Assembly (NCBI RefSeq): GCF_036492425.1
Contig: NZ_AP025299.1
Coordinates: 81,246 to 145,245 of the forward strand
Reading direction: 5' to 3'
DNA length: 64,000 nucleotides
Origin: Persicobacter psychrovividus
GTDB taxonomy: Bacteria; Bacteroidota; Bacteroidia; Cytophagales; Cyclobacteriaceae
The position numbers were made by a program, and so were the translations under genes. Below are positions 1-9,997 of this stretch, piece by piece. The first letter of the stretch is position 1, and every line of letters begins with the position of its first letter. The notes beneath the pieces were generated by a model, which did not search any database, was not told where the DNA came from, and saw only the letters and a list, made by a program, of their open reading frames with translations.

Positions 1-2126
1 GTGGCTTTCTGCAGATTTTCTGCCAGAAAAGTGGTTTCGCCCGTAAGGGTTACATTCACACTATCAGACCAGTCGCTTTTAGTTGCATATTGCAACAAGT
101 AATCTCCTGCGGCACCCTGACCATGATAATCAACCGGTGACCAGCTGAATTTCAGTGCGTCAATTGCTTCTTCAGTAGTTTCAAGATCCTGTGGTACCGC
201 TAAATCCGCCGTAGCAAAAGTATAAGCCACAGAATAATCAGAGTAAAACAGTTTTCCTTCTTCAAAAACTGCGCGGACTTTGAATTTATAACCTTCCCCA
301 TTCGGGATCAAATCATTTGGTGTCGTAAAACTGGTGGTTTCTGAATAACCGTAGCGGAATTCCCCGGCGTCAAAGCGCAGGGTTTCATCAAACAATACCT
401 CAAATCCAACAGGGGCAATATTGTCATACCTGTGCATCCAATCCAGGTGGGCGGTATCGTAGCCGTTTTCAGATGCCGGCATATAAGGAGCCCTCAAAAC
501 CTCCGTCGCCACAGGATTATCGAGAATAGAAGTCGATCGTGACTCTACCTCTTCAAAAACACTTACAATTCTTACCTGATACTTTTCGTCGGGTTCCAGT
601 CCTTCAATAAAAGTTTCAGACTCCGTGTCCGCCACTTCTTTGGTTTTCACCGACTCCTCGCTATCCCCTTCTCTATAATAGTAGATGCGGTATTTGTCGA
701 TATGCTCCTTGGGTGTCCATGCGACTTTGAGCTTCGTTAAGTAAACACCTGATACGGTGAAATCTGTTGGCGCAGGGACCTGCTCGGTATTGGCCGCAGC
801 ATATTCAGAGAAATCACTTTTGGAAGCGTTGTTCAGCTTGTTATTTTTTGCCTGAACACGGAACCTGAACTGCTGATCCGCTTTCAGTGCACGGAATACA
901 TAGAAGGTATCCGCAACATTTTTTGCCTGCTTAAAAACGGTTTCATCGAGCGAAAGTAGCTCTACATCGTAATGCGAGGCATACGCTACACCATCCCAGC
1001 TGACGGTAATCTCATTTTTCTTATTAACAAACTGTAAGTTACGCGGTGAATGAAACTGTCCGGTGGTTACACTGACAACTTTGGAAGGGTCCGATTGCGT
1101 GTAATCATTCTGAACATATACCCGCGCATAATATTTTCTGGGCAACGATTTGGTCGAAGGGGTCAGGCCATTAACTGTTACCACAGAATCACTGCCCACC
1201 TTCAATTCAGTATAATAATGTTCCCCATCCTTGAGGAAATCAGGGCTTGATGATACTTCCAAAAAGTAGTTCTTCACCAAAGCGTCATTGTTCCAAACCA
1301 CACTCATTTGATCCAAGCCCACCTGATCGATATGAATACCAGTAGGTGGGTAAAGCTCGTTCGTTTTAATAAACTCACGATTATAGGTCGTCGCAGAATC
1401 TTTGGAATAAATATAGCTCAGGTCCTTCAAGGGTTCTCCCTGATTGTTATATTCCTGATATTCATACATAGAGAAAATCCCTATCCTATATTTGGCATCT
1501 GAGCGCAGCTCATCTACCAGTAAATTCAGGCTGTCGACCGCTCCGAGGTCTTTTACCGTAATCTCTTTTTCAAGTTCAAGCAACTCCGAGTTATCATCTG
1601 GGCTGGCATCCCAATAAACTTTCACCAGGTAGTGGGTCGCCCCAGCTGCCGGTGGCCAATGAAAGCGGATAGAAGAGGAATTATCCGGGCTCAGTGGCGT
1701 AACCAAACCAAGTGGCGCTTTCAATTCACCAATAACCACCTCTTCAATTTCAGAAACCTGTTTTACCTCGCCTCGCGCTTCGGACTTTACTTCGACGATC
1801 ACTTCATAAAGCTGCTCAGGTACAAGGTTTACCTTATCTTCAATATTGATAAACGTTTCATCGCCATTATTTACTGCCCGCCCATTGGCGTTGGAAAAGT
1901 CCCCATTGGAGATGACCTTTCTTTCATACTTTACATTATAAGCTCCCGCTCCAATGATCCGATCCCAGCTGACATTAATTTCTGTGGATTTATCAGAGGA
2001 AAGTGTTACTTCTGGTTTAGGGAAAATAAACTCTGGAGATTCCAGGACACATCCTACCATTATGGCCATTGTCAGGGCAATGGCAAAAAAGTAAATCGCT
2101 ATCCGTCGGGAATTGGTGGAGCGCAT
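1..2126 (-). CDS. FN3-repeat lipoprotein, 3' end beyond window edge
   Basis: The minus frame is open from an ATG at 2126 to base 1 (about 708 codons), so the gene continues past the left edge. The N-terminus is basic, then a hydrophobic stretch ending in a lipobox (IMVGC, Cys at about residue 26), predicting a lipoprotein signal peptide. The rest is a chain of roughly 90-residue beta-rich units with FN3 hallmarks, such as ITVSWDGV, LKVAWTPKEH and LKFSWSPVDY on the first strand and YYARVYV or YKFKVRAV on the later strand. No catalytic domain is visible in the part present. Likely a surface-exposed binding or structural protein. A smaller FN3 lipoprotein lies upstream at 3037-3684, but a terminator separates them. 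The function is unknown. Confidence 0.85.
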   Translation of the reverse strand, partial: MRSTNSRRIAIYFFAIALTMAIMVGCVLESPEFIFPKPEVTLSSDKSTEINVSWDRIIGAGAYNVKYERKVISNGDFSNANGRAVNNGDETFINIEDKVNLVPEQLYEVIVEVKSEARGEVKQVSEIEEVVIGELKAPLGLVTPLSPDNSSSIRFHWPPAAGATHYLVKVYWDASPDDNSELLELEKEITVKDLGAVDSLNLLVDELRSDAKYRIGIFSMYEYQEYNNQGEPLKDLSYIYSKDSATTYNREFIKTNELYPPTGIHIDQVGLDQMSVVWNNDALVKNYFLEVSSSPDFLKDGEHYYTELKVGSDSVVTVNGLTPSTKSLPRKYYARVYVQNDYTQSDPSKVVSVTTGQFHSPRNLQFVNKKNEITVSWDGVAYASHYDVELLSLDETVFKQAKNVADTFYVFRALKADQQFRFRVQAKNNKLNNASKSDFSEYAAANTEQVPAPTDFTVSGVYLTKLKVAWTPKEHIDKYRIYYYREGDSEESVKTKEVADTESETFIEGLEPDEKYQVRIVSVFEEVESRSTSILDNPVATEVLRAPYMPASENGYDTAHLDWMHRYDNIAPVGFEVLFDETLRFDAGEFRYGYSETTSFTTPNDLIPNGEGYKFKVRAVFEEGKLFYSDYSVAYTFATADLAVPQDLETTEEAIDALKFSWSPVDYHGQGAAGDYLLQYATKSDWSDSVNVTLTGETTFLAENLQKA

Positions 2127-2922
2127 GGCAATAGGTTAATGTAAGGTTGAATTCAGGTTTTCACTAAAAATAATATCAAATAAACGTAATAATTTATAAA
2201 ATTTCAAAAAAAAGTAGTCAAGTGAATGATAACGATCCCATATTTAAAAATAAAATATAGGAAAAGTGTAATTTAATTCAATTGATTAACATTTGAATTT
2301 GATCAATTTATTCCGTACAAAAAATTGGGTTTTTAAAGGAATAACGCGCAATTACGCTGTTAAAAGCCTAACTATATAATAGATGTATTGCAACAATCAA
2401 CAACGCCTATAATTTACGATCCCGATATATTACATTAAATTAAAATTAAATCCATTGTTGCTTTTTCTACCCAGTTTCAGACAAAATGAAAATATCGACT
2501 TTATTCATCATTCCATTACGGAATTACTTTCATTTTTTTATGACCCTACTTTTGTAACCGTCATGTTGCCCTAACACCTGCACACCAAAGAAATCCTCAG
2601 GAACCACTGATAATAATATATACCCATAAAACCCCCTTTATTTGCTGAATTAGGGGGAAAATAAGCATAATAAGGAGCCGTGAAATCTCCTCTAACGCGG
2701 CTGCTTTAGTGAGCAAACCACAAACTACCCCCCTTTCTATAACAAATTGTACACATCCCTAAACCACAGATTGAAAAAATATCCTCGATTTCCTATCGGG
2801 ATACTGCTGAGGAAAAAGGCGATCAAAGTCACCATATTAAAAAACCAATCCTATTTTTATCTCGCACTATTCACGTGCTATTCGCAGATACTGCCACCTG
2901 CTCTATCGATATCAAACCCCAT
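2127..2922. other. intergenic region, no gene seen
   Basis: AT-rich spacer upstream of the FN3 lipoprotein. I found no coding frame with protein-like composition. A TACTTTTG sequence near 2545 fits the Bacteroidota -7 consensus on the plus strand but has no gene downstream. The promoter of the 1-2126 gene should lie here, but I could not identify it. Confidence 0.5.
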
Positions 2923-2976
2923 AAAAAAAGGATGTCAATTTAAGTCACATTATCGACCGATTTACATCCCTTTTTT
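2923..2976 (-). terminator. terminator downstream of small FN3 lipoprotein
   Basis: GGATGT at 2930-2935 pairs with ACATCC at 2964-2969, extended by an A-run on the left arm and a T-run on the right arm with one mismatch, loop of about 28 nt. On the minus strand the stem is followed by a run of T. It sits about 60 nt past the stop of the 3037-3684 gene. Confidence 0.55.
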
Positions 2977-3036
2977 ATGTAAGAATATCCACAGCAAGCA
3001 AGTCATTTCACCCTATTCCCTTAACAAAAAGGGGAA

Positions 3037-3684
3037 TTACTGCCCGGGCTCTGTGAGTACGGCAATGGTATTTTCACTGAATTCAGATTCCCCAGCCTGC
3101 CCAATAGCCTTAACCCTATAATAATAAACCTGATTCGGTTGTAAACCCGACACCATCGCTGCGTCCCCTTCCACAACAATGCCTGCAAAGTTTTTGAGAT
3201 AGGCCGATGGCTTACTGAAATCATTACTGGTCGAGATGAATAACTTGTACTCTCTTATCCCTGCTTCTTTCTGCCAATGCGCCTGAAAACTTTTCGCCAT
3301 AATAGCAGTGGCTTCCTTCGCCAAAGGAGCGTCAGGGCGGGTGGTCACACTTACCACATTGGAAAATGGTGTCGGATTACCATTGTTCACACTCGCACTC
3401 ACCCGATAGTAATAAGTCTGGTTTGCTTCTAAATTCAGGACTTCCGTAGGGCCTGCGAGCAAGTCAATATCCTGTGCCATAGCAGAGAAATCATCCGTAG
3501 CAGCAACCTGCAAGTGATACGCATTTGCGCCGCTTACCTTATTCCAGTTGGCTTTAAACTGTCCCGCCGACACAGCAGTCGCTGGTGTGGCCAAAGGGGT
3601 GGTCAGGGAACAAGGGTCTTCATTTTTACTGCAGGAAACTAATACCAGCCCGAAAAACAACATATATAACTTTCTGAACATCAT
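3037..3684 (-). CDS. small FN3-domain lipoprotein
   Basis: About 215 residues. The frame also opens at a TTG at 3690, but the ATG at 3684 (or 3681) gives a better start for the lipoprotein signal ending in LVLVSCSKN. Two FN3 domains follow in tandem: one from about residue 35 to 115 (FKANWNKV ... YYYRVSASVN) and one from about 120 to 210 (FQAHWQKE ... YYYRVKAIGQAGES). The two share the same spacing, suggesting internal duplication. No enzymatic motif. It resembles the larger FN3 lipoprotein to its left and is probably anchored in the outer membrane or periplasm. The role is unknown. Confidence 0.85.
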   Translation of the reverse strand: MMFRKLYMLFFGLVLVSCSKNEDPCSLTTPLATPATAVSAGQFKANWNKVSGANAYHLQVAATDDFSAMAQDIDLLAGPTEVLNLEANQTYYYRVSASVNNGNPTPFSNVVSVTTRPDAPLAKEATAIMAKSFQAHWQKEAGIREYKLFISTSNDFSKPSAYLKNFAGIVVEGDAAMVSGLQPNQVYYYRVKAIGQAGESEFSENTIAVLTEPGQ

Positions 3685-3881
3685 CTTCAATGGGGAATAA
3701 ATGAATAGTAAAATGACAGCAATTCTTACCTACAAGTTCAAGGATCGTTCCTATTTTCTGAAAAACGCTTTTTCATTCATAATTTAACCCACTGCTAACC
3801 ATTTGTTTATCAGTACATCATAAACCAATCGTTTCTCAAATAATACGCCATGCCATTCCAATATTTCTTTTTTTAAAGCAC

Positions 3882-3913
3882 AAAGGGACTGATGATAGAT
3901 CACCAGTCCCTTT
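3882..3913 (-). terminator. terminator of the RND efflux operon
   Basis: A perfect 10-bp stem, AAAGGGACTG at 3882-3891 with CAGTCCCTTT at 3904-3913, loop of 12 nt. It lies 33 nt beyond the stop of the TolC-like gene. T-rich flanks on both sides suggest that it works in both directions. Confidence 0.75.
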
Positions 3914-3945
3914 TATTTATATTGCTGATATCAGCTCAATCAGTA

Positions 3946-5343
3946 TCAACGAACGCCACCACCTACCGCACGGTAAAGGTTAATCATGGCGCCATATTTA
4001 ATATTTTTCAATCTTGCCTCCGACAAAGCGGCCACCAGTTCACTGCGTTGTGCATTCAACAATTCCAGATAATTGATCATCCCACTTTCCAACAACAAAT
4101 TGGACTTACGAACCGCATCCTGATAAGCAACCACAGACTGATGCTTCAGGTCGATGCGTTCCTGACTGACCTTTAAATTGATCAGGGCATCGTTCACTTC
4201 TCTACCCGCATTCATCACCGATTTTTCATAATCCAAAAGCGCCTTTTTCTCTTCTGCCGAAGCCGCTTCATATTGTGTTTTCAACTGTCGGCCATTGAAT
4301 ATCGGTGCGGTGACGCCTCCCATCAGGTTGAAGAAAAGGGCTTCAGGACGCATCAGGTTTCCGAGCTGTTCCGACAGCGTTCCACCGCTTGCGGTAATGG
4401 TAAACTTCGGCAACATATTGGCTTTGGCGACATTTTGTAGCTCAAAAGCATTGATTACCCGCTGCTCCGCAGCACGGAGATCCGGACGGTGCTGCAATAA
4501 ATCCACGGGAATGCCCACCGCAAAAGGGGTGTCAAATTGTTGCGCATCAATATTGCCACGTGCCACCCTGTGGGCAGGCGTACCGAGCAGGGTACAAAAT
4601 TCATTTTCCAGAATTTTGATTTGCCCTTCGAGTTGGCTTTTGGTTTCTTTGGCATCAAAAAGCTGCGCCTCCAACTGCAAAACAGCCACTGCCGTTACCC
4701 CAACGGACCCGGCCTCTTTCAGTGCCGTAATCACCCGCACACTCTTGCTTCGGTTTTCAATATTTTCATTGGTGAGTCGCAACTGCTCATCCAAAGTCAT
4801 CAGCTGAAAATAAGTACTCGCCACCTGCGCCACCAGCTGCGTAACCACCGCCTGATGCAACTCTACCGACTGCATATAGGCCGCACGAAAAGCTTTGTCC
4901 TGACTGTTGAGTTTCCCCCAGATATCCGCCTCCCAGGACAGTTTCCCCTCTACCTGATATCGGGTTCCATAAATGCCACCAAAAGGCACTTCTTTGGAGG
5001 TCCCAACACGGGTAACACTCGGCGTAATATTGGCCGTGGGGAAATAGCCCGCTTTCCCCTGTTTCTGAAAAGCTGCTGCCCGGGCAATATTTTGCAGGGC
5101 AATGCGGACATCAAAGTTACTGTCGAGGGCATGTTGAATATGCTTTTGCAGGAGCGTATCCTGAAAGAATTTCCGCCAGGAAACATCCGCCATATTTGTG
5201 CTGTCCTCCGAAGGGGACGCCAAGCGATATGCAGAGGTTTGAACCTGCTGAAGTTCGGGAGCGGTATATTTTTTTTGCGCCAAACAGGAACAAATGATCG
5301 GCACCAAAAGCATCAGGATGCCATTTTTTATAATTTTTTCCAT
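3946..5343 (-). CDS. RND efflux outer-membrane factor (TolC/NodT family lipoprotein)
   Basis: 465 residues, the usual size for NodT-type outer membrane factors. It starts with a lipoprotein signal (LLVPIICSC) followed by the typical periplasmic entry (YTAPELQQ). Two copies of the long-helix outer membrane efflux repeat follow, with landmarks SWRKFFQDTLLQKHIQHAL near residue 55, DIWGKL near 150, and PVDLLQHRPDLRAAEQRV near 290, the conserved signature of the second repeat. It should form the trimeric outer membrane channel of the pump. It is the last gene of a three-gene operon, starting 2 nt after the RND permease stop. Family assignment is firm; the exported substrate cannot be read from sequence. 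Confidence 0.93.
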   Translation of the reverse strand: MEKIIKNGILMLLVPIICSCLAQKKYTAPELQQVQTSAYRLASPSEDSTNMADVSWRKFFQDTLLQKHIQHALDSNFDVRIALQNIARAAAFQKQGKAGYFPTANITPSVTRVGTSKEVPFGGIYGTRYQVEGKLSWEADIWGKLNSQDKAFRAAYMQSVELHQAVVTQLVAQVASTYFQLMTLDEQLRLTNENIENRSKSVRVITALKEAGSVGVTAVAVLQLEAQLFDAKETKSQLEGQIKILENEFCTLLGTPAHRVARGNIDAQQFDTPFAVGIPVDLLQHRPDLRAAEQRVINAFELQNVAKANMLPKFTITASGGTLSEQLGNLMRPEALFFNLMGGVTAPIFNGRQLKTQYEAASAEEKKALLDYEKSVMNAGREVNDALINLKVSQERIDLKHQSVVAYQDAVRKSNLLLESGMINYLELLNAQRSELVAALSEARLKNIKYGAMINLYRAVGGGVR

Positions 5344-5345
5344 GA

Positions 5346-8300
5346 TTAAATTCTTTTTCTCGCTGCGTTAGAACTCGCCTTTTGATCGTAATTTTGCCCT
5401 GTGATTTTTTCATGCAACCACTGAAAAATTACAAACAACACCGGAATGATAAACAAGCCCAGCACCGTACCAATCAGCATTCCTCCAGCGGCGCCTGTTC
5501 CAATTGACCGGTTACCTGCGGCCGCAACACCAGAAGCAAGCACCAAAGGCAGCAGCCCTAAAATGAAAGCAAAGGAGGTCATCATTACCGGACGGATACG
5601 AGTTTTGGCACCTTCAATAGCCGCCTCGGGCAGCGACATTCCCCGCTTACGGCACTGCAGGGCAAACTCAATAATCAGAATGGCATTTTTTGCCAGCAAT
5701 CCCAGTAACATAATCAGGGCCACCTGAAAGTAAATATTGTTTTCGAGTCCTCGGCTCCAGCTTACGAAATACGCCCCAGCGACCCCAAGCGGCAAAGAGA
5801 AGATCACCGCAAAAGGCAGGATATAACTTTCATACTGAATGGCCAGAAAGAGAAATACAAACAAAACCGACAGCAAGAAAATAAAACTCATCTGCCCACC
5901 AGCCAGAATTTCCTCGCGGGTCAATCCTGAATATTTAATGGCATAACCTGCCGGCAAATAGTGCGCTGCTGTTTCCTGCAATGCCTTGATCGCCTGACCT
6001 GTGGACACCCCATCTACGGTGGTTCCACGCAAGGTTACCGCATTCATCATATTGAATCTCGAAACGGTCTGTGCGCCAGTGGTGCGGGTGAGGGTTACAA
6101 ACTCCGACAAAGGCGCCATTTTCCCATCCGCATTGCGGACAAACATGTTATTGAGGCTGCTGACATCCGCTCGGTCTTCGGGTTTGGCCTGAATAAACAC
6201 CTTGTATTGTTTTCCATATTTATTGAAATCTGCGGCATACAGTCCGCCAATATAACCTTGCATGGCCGCCATAATTTTACTGACCGTCAGGTTGGCTTCC
6301 TTAATTTTCGGCACATCAATATGCATGTCATACTGCGGAAAATTGGTATTGAAAGAACTGTTGACAAAAGCAAATTCCGAGCGTTTCATCAGTTCACCTG
6401 AGAACTCCTGCGCGGTATTCCCCAGCGATTTCAACGCCCCCGTTCGGGTATCAACAATCTGTGCTTCCACCCCATTCGATGCCCCAAAACCTGGCACACT
6501 TCCCGGTAAAAAGAAGATAATTCGTGCGTCGGCAATGCCTTGCACCTTCCCAAATAGTTTGCCCAGTATGGCTTTGGAGCTCAAATCAGGACGTTCGCGC
6601 TCGCTCCAGTCTTTCAACCGGATAAAGCCCATGGCGTAGGAGCTTCCCTCCCCAGCAAAGAAACTTCGTCCTTTTATACAGGTGAAATGCTGTACCCCTT
6701 CTTCCTTATTCACGATATCTTCCAGCTGCGTTGCCGCCGCCACGGTTCGGTCAAGTGATGCCCCTTCGGGCAGTTCAACATTGACAAAAATGGTTCCCTG
6801 ATCCTCATCGGGCACAAAGCCTGTAGGCATATTTTTATTGATCAGGAAAATGACCCCAATCGCCACTAAAACCAGTCCGCCAGCAATCCAACGATGGCGC
6901 AAAAGGCGTCCGACGCTTTTTATATAACGCGCCACCATCAGGTTAAACGCCACATTGAAGGCATCATAGAAACGATTCATAAAGCCTTTTTTCTCGGTAC
7001 CGTCACCATGAGAAGGCTTTAAAAACAACGCACACAAAGCGGGCGATAAGGTCAGGGCATTCACTGCTGAAATCAGGATAGCGATAATCAGCGTAATGGC
7101 AAACTGCTTATAGAAAACCCCCACAGGGCCCGTTGCAAAAGTTACCGGAACAAAAACCGCCGCCATCACCAGGGTAATGGAGATGATCGGCACTCCAATT
7201 TCATTCATGGCCTCGACGGTCGCTTCTTTGGCATTTTTTGCCCCCCGTTCCAATTTGGAATGCACCGCCTCAACGACCACAATGGCATCATCGACGACAA
7301 TCCCAATGGCGAGAATCAGTGCAAAAAGGGTCAGCAAATTGATGGAGAAACCCACCATCTCCATAAAAAAGAAGGTTCCAATAATGGCCACAGGAACAGC
7401 AATTGCGGGAATCAGTGTCGATTTAAAGTCCTGTAGGAAGATAAACACCACAAAGAATACAAGGATAAAAGCCTCGATAATGGTATGTTGTACCTTATCT
7501 ACCGACGCCATCAGGAATTTATCCGAGTTCAGGTTGTAGGCAAAATGCAGCCCCTCGGGCATGGTTTTCCGCAGGTCATCAAATTTGGTGTACACCTTTT
7601 CGGCAATATCATGTGCATTGGAGCCTGGCGTCTGGAAAACCCCAAAAGTTACCGAGGCTTTCCCGTCGGTTCGGGCCTGTCCTGAATAGGAAAAAGCGTC
7701 GAGTTCAATTTTGGCAACGTCATTCAATTTCAGCAACTTCCCATTGTCGAGGCGACGAAGAATGATGTTCTCAAACTGACTTACCTTATTGTATCGGCCT
7801 TTATATTTGATCACATATTCAAAGGAATGTCCTGCATTTTGACCAAGCGTTCCCGCCGAGGCTTCACGGCTCTGTTCAGCAATTGCTGCCCTTACGTCAT
7901 CCACCGTTACACCATAATTGGCCATACGGTCGGGGTCAATCCAGATTCTGAGGGTGTAATCTTTCACCCCAAAAATATTCACCTGCCCAACGCCATTTAC
8001 CCGCAAAAGCTCTGGGCGAATGTTAATGGCGGTGTAGTTTTGTATAAAGGTTTCGTCGAATTCAGGATTATCCGAATATACAGAAACATACATCAGTGCA
8101 GAGGCTTCCGTTTTTTTTGTGGCCACCCCCATATTTTTTACTTCAGCAGGCAATTTTGGCGTCGCCAGCGAAACACGGTTCTGCACATTGACTGCCGCAA
8201 TATCGGGATCATAGCCAGATTCAAAGAAAACCGTAATGGTGGCCGAACCATTATTACTGGCAGAGGAAGTCATGTAGGTCATCCCTTCCACCCCATTGAT

Positions 8301-8504
8301 TTGCTCTTCCAAAGGCGTAATCACCGATTGAATCATGGTTTCGGCATTGGCACCTGGCAAACTGGTGCTGACCACCACCGTTGGAGGTGCCACCACAGGG
8401 TATTGTGTCATGGGGATGGTTTTCAACGCCAACAAGCCCAACAATACGATCAGGATAGAAATTACCGTAGAAAATACGGGTCTTTCAATGAAGATTTTAA
8501 ACAT
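5346..8504 (-). CDS. RND efflux pump inner-membrane transporter (HAE1/AcrB type)
   Basis: 1052 residues, matching the AcrB/MexB family. The N-terminus (FIERPVFSTVISILIVLLG) is the canonical TM1 start, and the protein shows the two-fold repeat of a six-TM bundle plus a large periplasmic porter loop. TM4 carries the proton-relay pair in GIVVDDAIVVVEAVH near residue 405. The second half has the matching LLGLLAKNAILIIEFA segment. It exports amphiphilic or hydrophobic compounds using the proton gradient together with the adaptor encoded 8 nt upstream and the outer membrane factor 2 nt downstream. Drug, bile or metabolite substrates are all possible. Confidence 0.96.
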   Translation of the reverse strand: MFKIFIERPVFSTVISILIVLLGLLALKTIPMTQYPVVAPPTVVVSTSLPGANAETMIQSVITPLEEQINGVEGMTYMTSSASNNGSATITVFFESGYDPDIAAVNVQNRVSLATPKLPAEVKNMGVATKKTEASALMYVSVYSDNPEFDETFIQNYTAINIRPELLRVNGVGQVNIFGVKDYTLRIWIDPDRMANYGVTVDDVRAAIAEQSREASAGTLGQNAGHSFEYVIKYKGRYNKVSQFENIILRRLDNGKLLKLNDVAKIELDAFSYSGQARTDGKASVTFGVFQTPGSNAHDIAEKVYTKFDDLRKTMPEGLHFAYNLNSDKFLMASVDKVQHTIIEAFILVFFVVFIFLQDFKSTLIPAIAVPVAIIGTFFFMEMVGFSINLLTLFALILAIGIVVDDAIVVVEAVHSKLERGAKNAKEATVEAMNEIGVPIISITLVMAAVFVPVTFATGPVGVFYKQFAITLIIAILISAVNALTLSPALCALFLKPSHGDGTEKKGFMNRFYDAFNVAFNLMVARYIKSVGRLLRHRWIAGGLVLVAIGVIFLINKNMPTGFVPDEDQGTIFVNVELPEGASLDRTVAAATQLEDIVNKEEGVQHFTCIKGRSFFAGEGSSYAMGFIRLKDWSERERPDLSSKAILGKLFGKVQGIADARIIFFLPGSVPGFGASNGVEAQIVDTRTGALKSLGNTAQEFSGELMKRSEFAFVNSSFNTNFPQYDMHIDVPKIKEANLTVSKIMAAMQGYIGGLYAADFNKYGKQYKVFIQAKPEDRADVSSLNNMFVRNADGKMAPLSEFVTLTRTTGAQTVSRFNMMNAVTLRGTTVDGVSTGQAIKALQETAAHYLPAGYAIKYSGLTREEILAGGQMSFIFLLSVLFVFLFLAIQYESYILPFAVIFSLPLGVAGAYFVSWSRGLENNIYFQVALIMLLGLLAKNAILIIEFALQCRKRGMSLPEAAIEGAKTRIRPVMMTSFAFILGLLPLVLASGVAAAGNRSIGTGAAGGMLIGTVLGLFIIPVLFVIFQWLHEKITGQNYDQKASSNAARKRI

Positions 8505-8512
8505 AAGAAGGC

Positions 8513-9622
8513 CTATTTAAAATATGTTGAAAAGGAATTCACCACCTTGTCAGTTGTTGATGGAATAGGCTTTATGGTCATTCCTGGACGCAACTTGCCC
8601 ACCCCTTGACCAACAATTTTGTCATGACGTTTCAGCCCAGCATTTACCACTGCCCGATTATTTACAATGGCCTCAACCTTGATGTACTTTACAAATACAG
8701 AATCGTTGGGCGCTACGGCATACACCATTTTTCGGTCCTGAAGTTCTGAAATCGACATGGCAGGAATCACCATTACCTGATGATATTCTTTGGGAACCAT
8801 CACCTGCCCAGAACTTCCATTGCGCAGAATATGGTCGGGATTTGGGAATACTGCACGGAACTGTACTGCTCCCGTCATTTTATCAATTGAGCCCGTGATG
8901 GTTTCAATTTTTCCTTCATAAGGATAAGTGGTATCATCCGCCAAAAGGAGTTTCACTTTCGGCAAATGCTCAATTTTATCGGTAACGTTCTTGCCCTCAG
9001 CATCTTTAATAAACTGCAGGAACGCTTTTTCATTCATCGCAAAATAAACATAAACCTGATCGATATTGGAAACGGTGGTGAGTTTGGCAGTCATTGGACC
9101 GACGAGCGAGCCTTCACGAAAACGGATTTCATTCACCACACCATCCACTGGCGCAGTAATGTTACAATAAGCAATATTGGCGCGAATGGCCGCAAGGTTA
9201 CTTTTGGCAGACTCAAGTTTGGCTTCTGCGGTTTTCAGCTGAATCGCACTTACAATTTCTTCCTTTACCAAAGGTTTTAATCGGTCCACTTCCACCTGCG
9301 CAGCACTTACCATTGCTTTGGCAGCATTGGCTTGCTGATTGAACGACTGTGTTTCAAGCTTGAAAAGGGACTGCCCTTTTTTCACCCGCTCGCCCTCATC
9401 AACCAATACCTGATTGATGTAGCCAGACACTTTGGCATTGATGTTAATATTCGAAACCCCCTCAACACTGGCTGGGTACTTAGTATAATCCACTAAACTT
9501 ACGGTATCGACAGTCAGGGTCGGCAGTGCCATAGGAGGCATCGCAGGACGCCCATTTTCTGCACCAGCAGAACACGCACTCATCAGCAGGATTACTGATA
9601 AGATCATCAGGAGTTGTTTCAT
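8513..9622 (-). CDS. RND efflux periplasmic adaptor (membrane fusion protein)
   Basis: The frame extends upstream to a TTG at 9691, but the ATG at 9622 is chosen because it begins a clean lipoprotein signal (MKQLLMILSVILLMSAC). About 369 residues, normal for AcrA/MexA-type adaptors. Order: lipoyl-like half-motif (ASVEGVSNININAKVSGYI, then VDEGERVKKGQSLFKLE), a helical hairpin rich in Ala, Glu and Lys, the second lipoyl half (ITAPVDGVVNEIRFREGSLV), and beta-barrel and membrane-proximal domains (MTGAVQFRAVFPNPDHILRNG). It couples the RND transporter to the outer membrane channel. First gene of the operon. No local TetR- or AraC-type regulator accompanies it. Confidence 0.93.
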   Translation of the reverse strand: MKQLLMILSVILLMSACSAGAENGRPAMPPMALPTLTVDTVSLVDYTKYPASVEGVSNININAKVSGYINQVLVDEGERVKKGQSLFKLETQSFNQQANAAKAMVSAAQVEVDRLKPLVKEEIVSAIQLKTAEAKLESAKSNLAAIRANIAYCNITAPVDGVVNEIRFREGSLVGPMTAKLTTVSNIDQVYVYFAMNEKAFLQFIKDAEGKNVTDKIEHLPKVKLLLADDTTYPYEGKIETITGSIDKMTGAVQFRAVFPNPDHILRNGSSGQVMVPKEYHQVMVIPAMSISELQDRKMVYAVAPNDSVFVKYIKVEAIVNNRAVVNAGLKRHDKIVGQGVGKLRPGMTIKPIPSTTDKVVNSFSTYFK

Positions 9623-9709
9623 AAAATAGGTGTTTTTCTTAATTCCACTACAAAAGTCGAATTTTAATTCAACAATAAGAAGTGCAATCAATAAAAGCGT
9701 ACAAATTAT

Positions 9710-9722
9710 CTATCAAAGATAG
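9710..9722 (-). promoter_or_regulatory. candidate -7 element and small palindrome upstream of the efflux operon
   Basis: On the minus strand the bases at 9721-9714 read TATCTTTG, fitting the Bacteroidota TAnnTTTG -7 consensus about 90 nt before the adaptor start. The element is embedded in a perfect palindrome, CTATC-AAA-GATAG, which could be an operator. No good -33 TTTG was found at the usual spacing, so the call is tentative. Confidence 0.35.
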
Positions 9723-9915
9723 CAAATCGACGACAAAGGGCTAAAATTTCGTGTTTTACCCCCCTTTATGAATTTTTTAGCGCTTAGGTTGATAAAAAGG
9801 AAATATATAAAAAATGCAATTCAGTCATTTGATTTTAATCATCATCATGTGGCATCACCCGCAGGAGGAAGGGTGATTTTTGGGGGGCAACTTCAAAAGT
9901 ATAGACATATAAAAA

Positions 9916-9943
9916 CCCCACACCTATAAAAATAAGTGTGGGG
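9916..9943 (-). terminator. terminator of the cold-shock gene
   Basis: Perfect 8-bp stem, CCCCACAC at 9916-9923 with GTGTGGGG at 9936-9943, loop of 12 nt. On the minus strand it is followed directly by TTTTTATATG, a good U-tract. It lies 54 nt past the stop at 9998. Confidence 0.8.
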
Positions 9944-9997
9944 CTAATTTATATTTTCTTCAGATCCTTAGCGGACCGTAGAAAGTGTGGCCTACAT

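Noticed and set aside
1632..2144. A 170-residue plus-strand open frame
   Set aside because: It is the complement of the FN3 lipoprotein; the minus frame has clear FN3 repeats and a lipobox, whereas the plus translation has none.
2545..2552. A plus-strand promoter (TACTTTTG)
   Set aside because: There is no plus-strand gene downstream and no -33 element, so it is probably a chance match in AT-rich DNA.
7827..8609. A 260-residue open frame on the plus strand
   Set aside because: It lies antisense to the RND transporter and adaptor genes, has a low-complexity His/Arg-rich translation with no domain, and conflicts with two well-supported genes.
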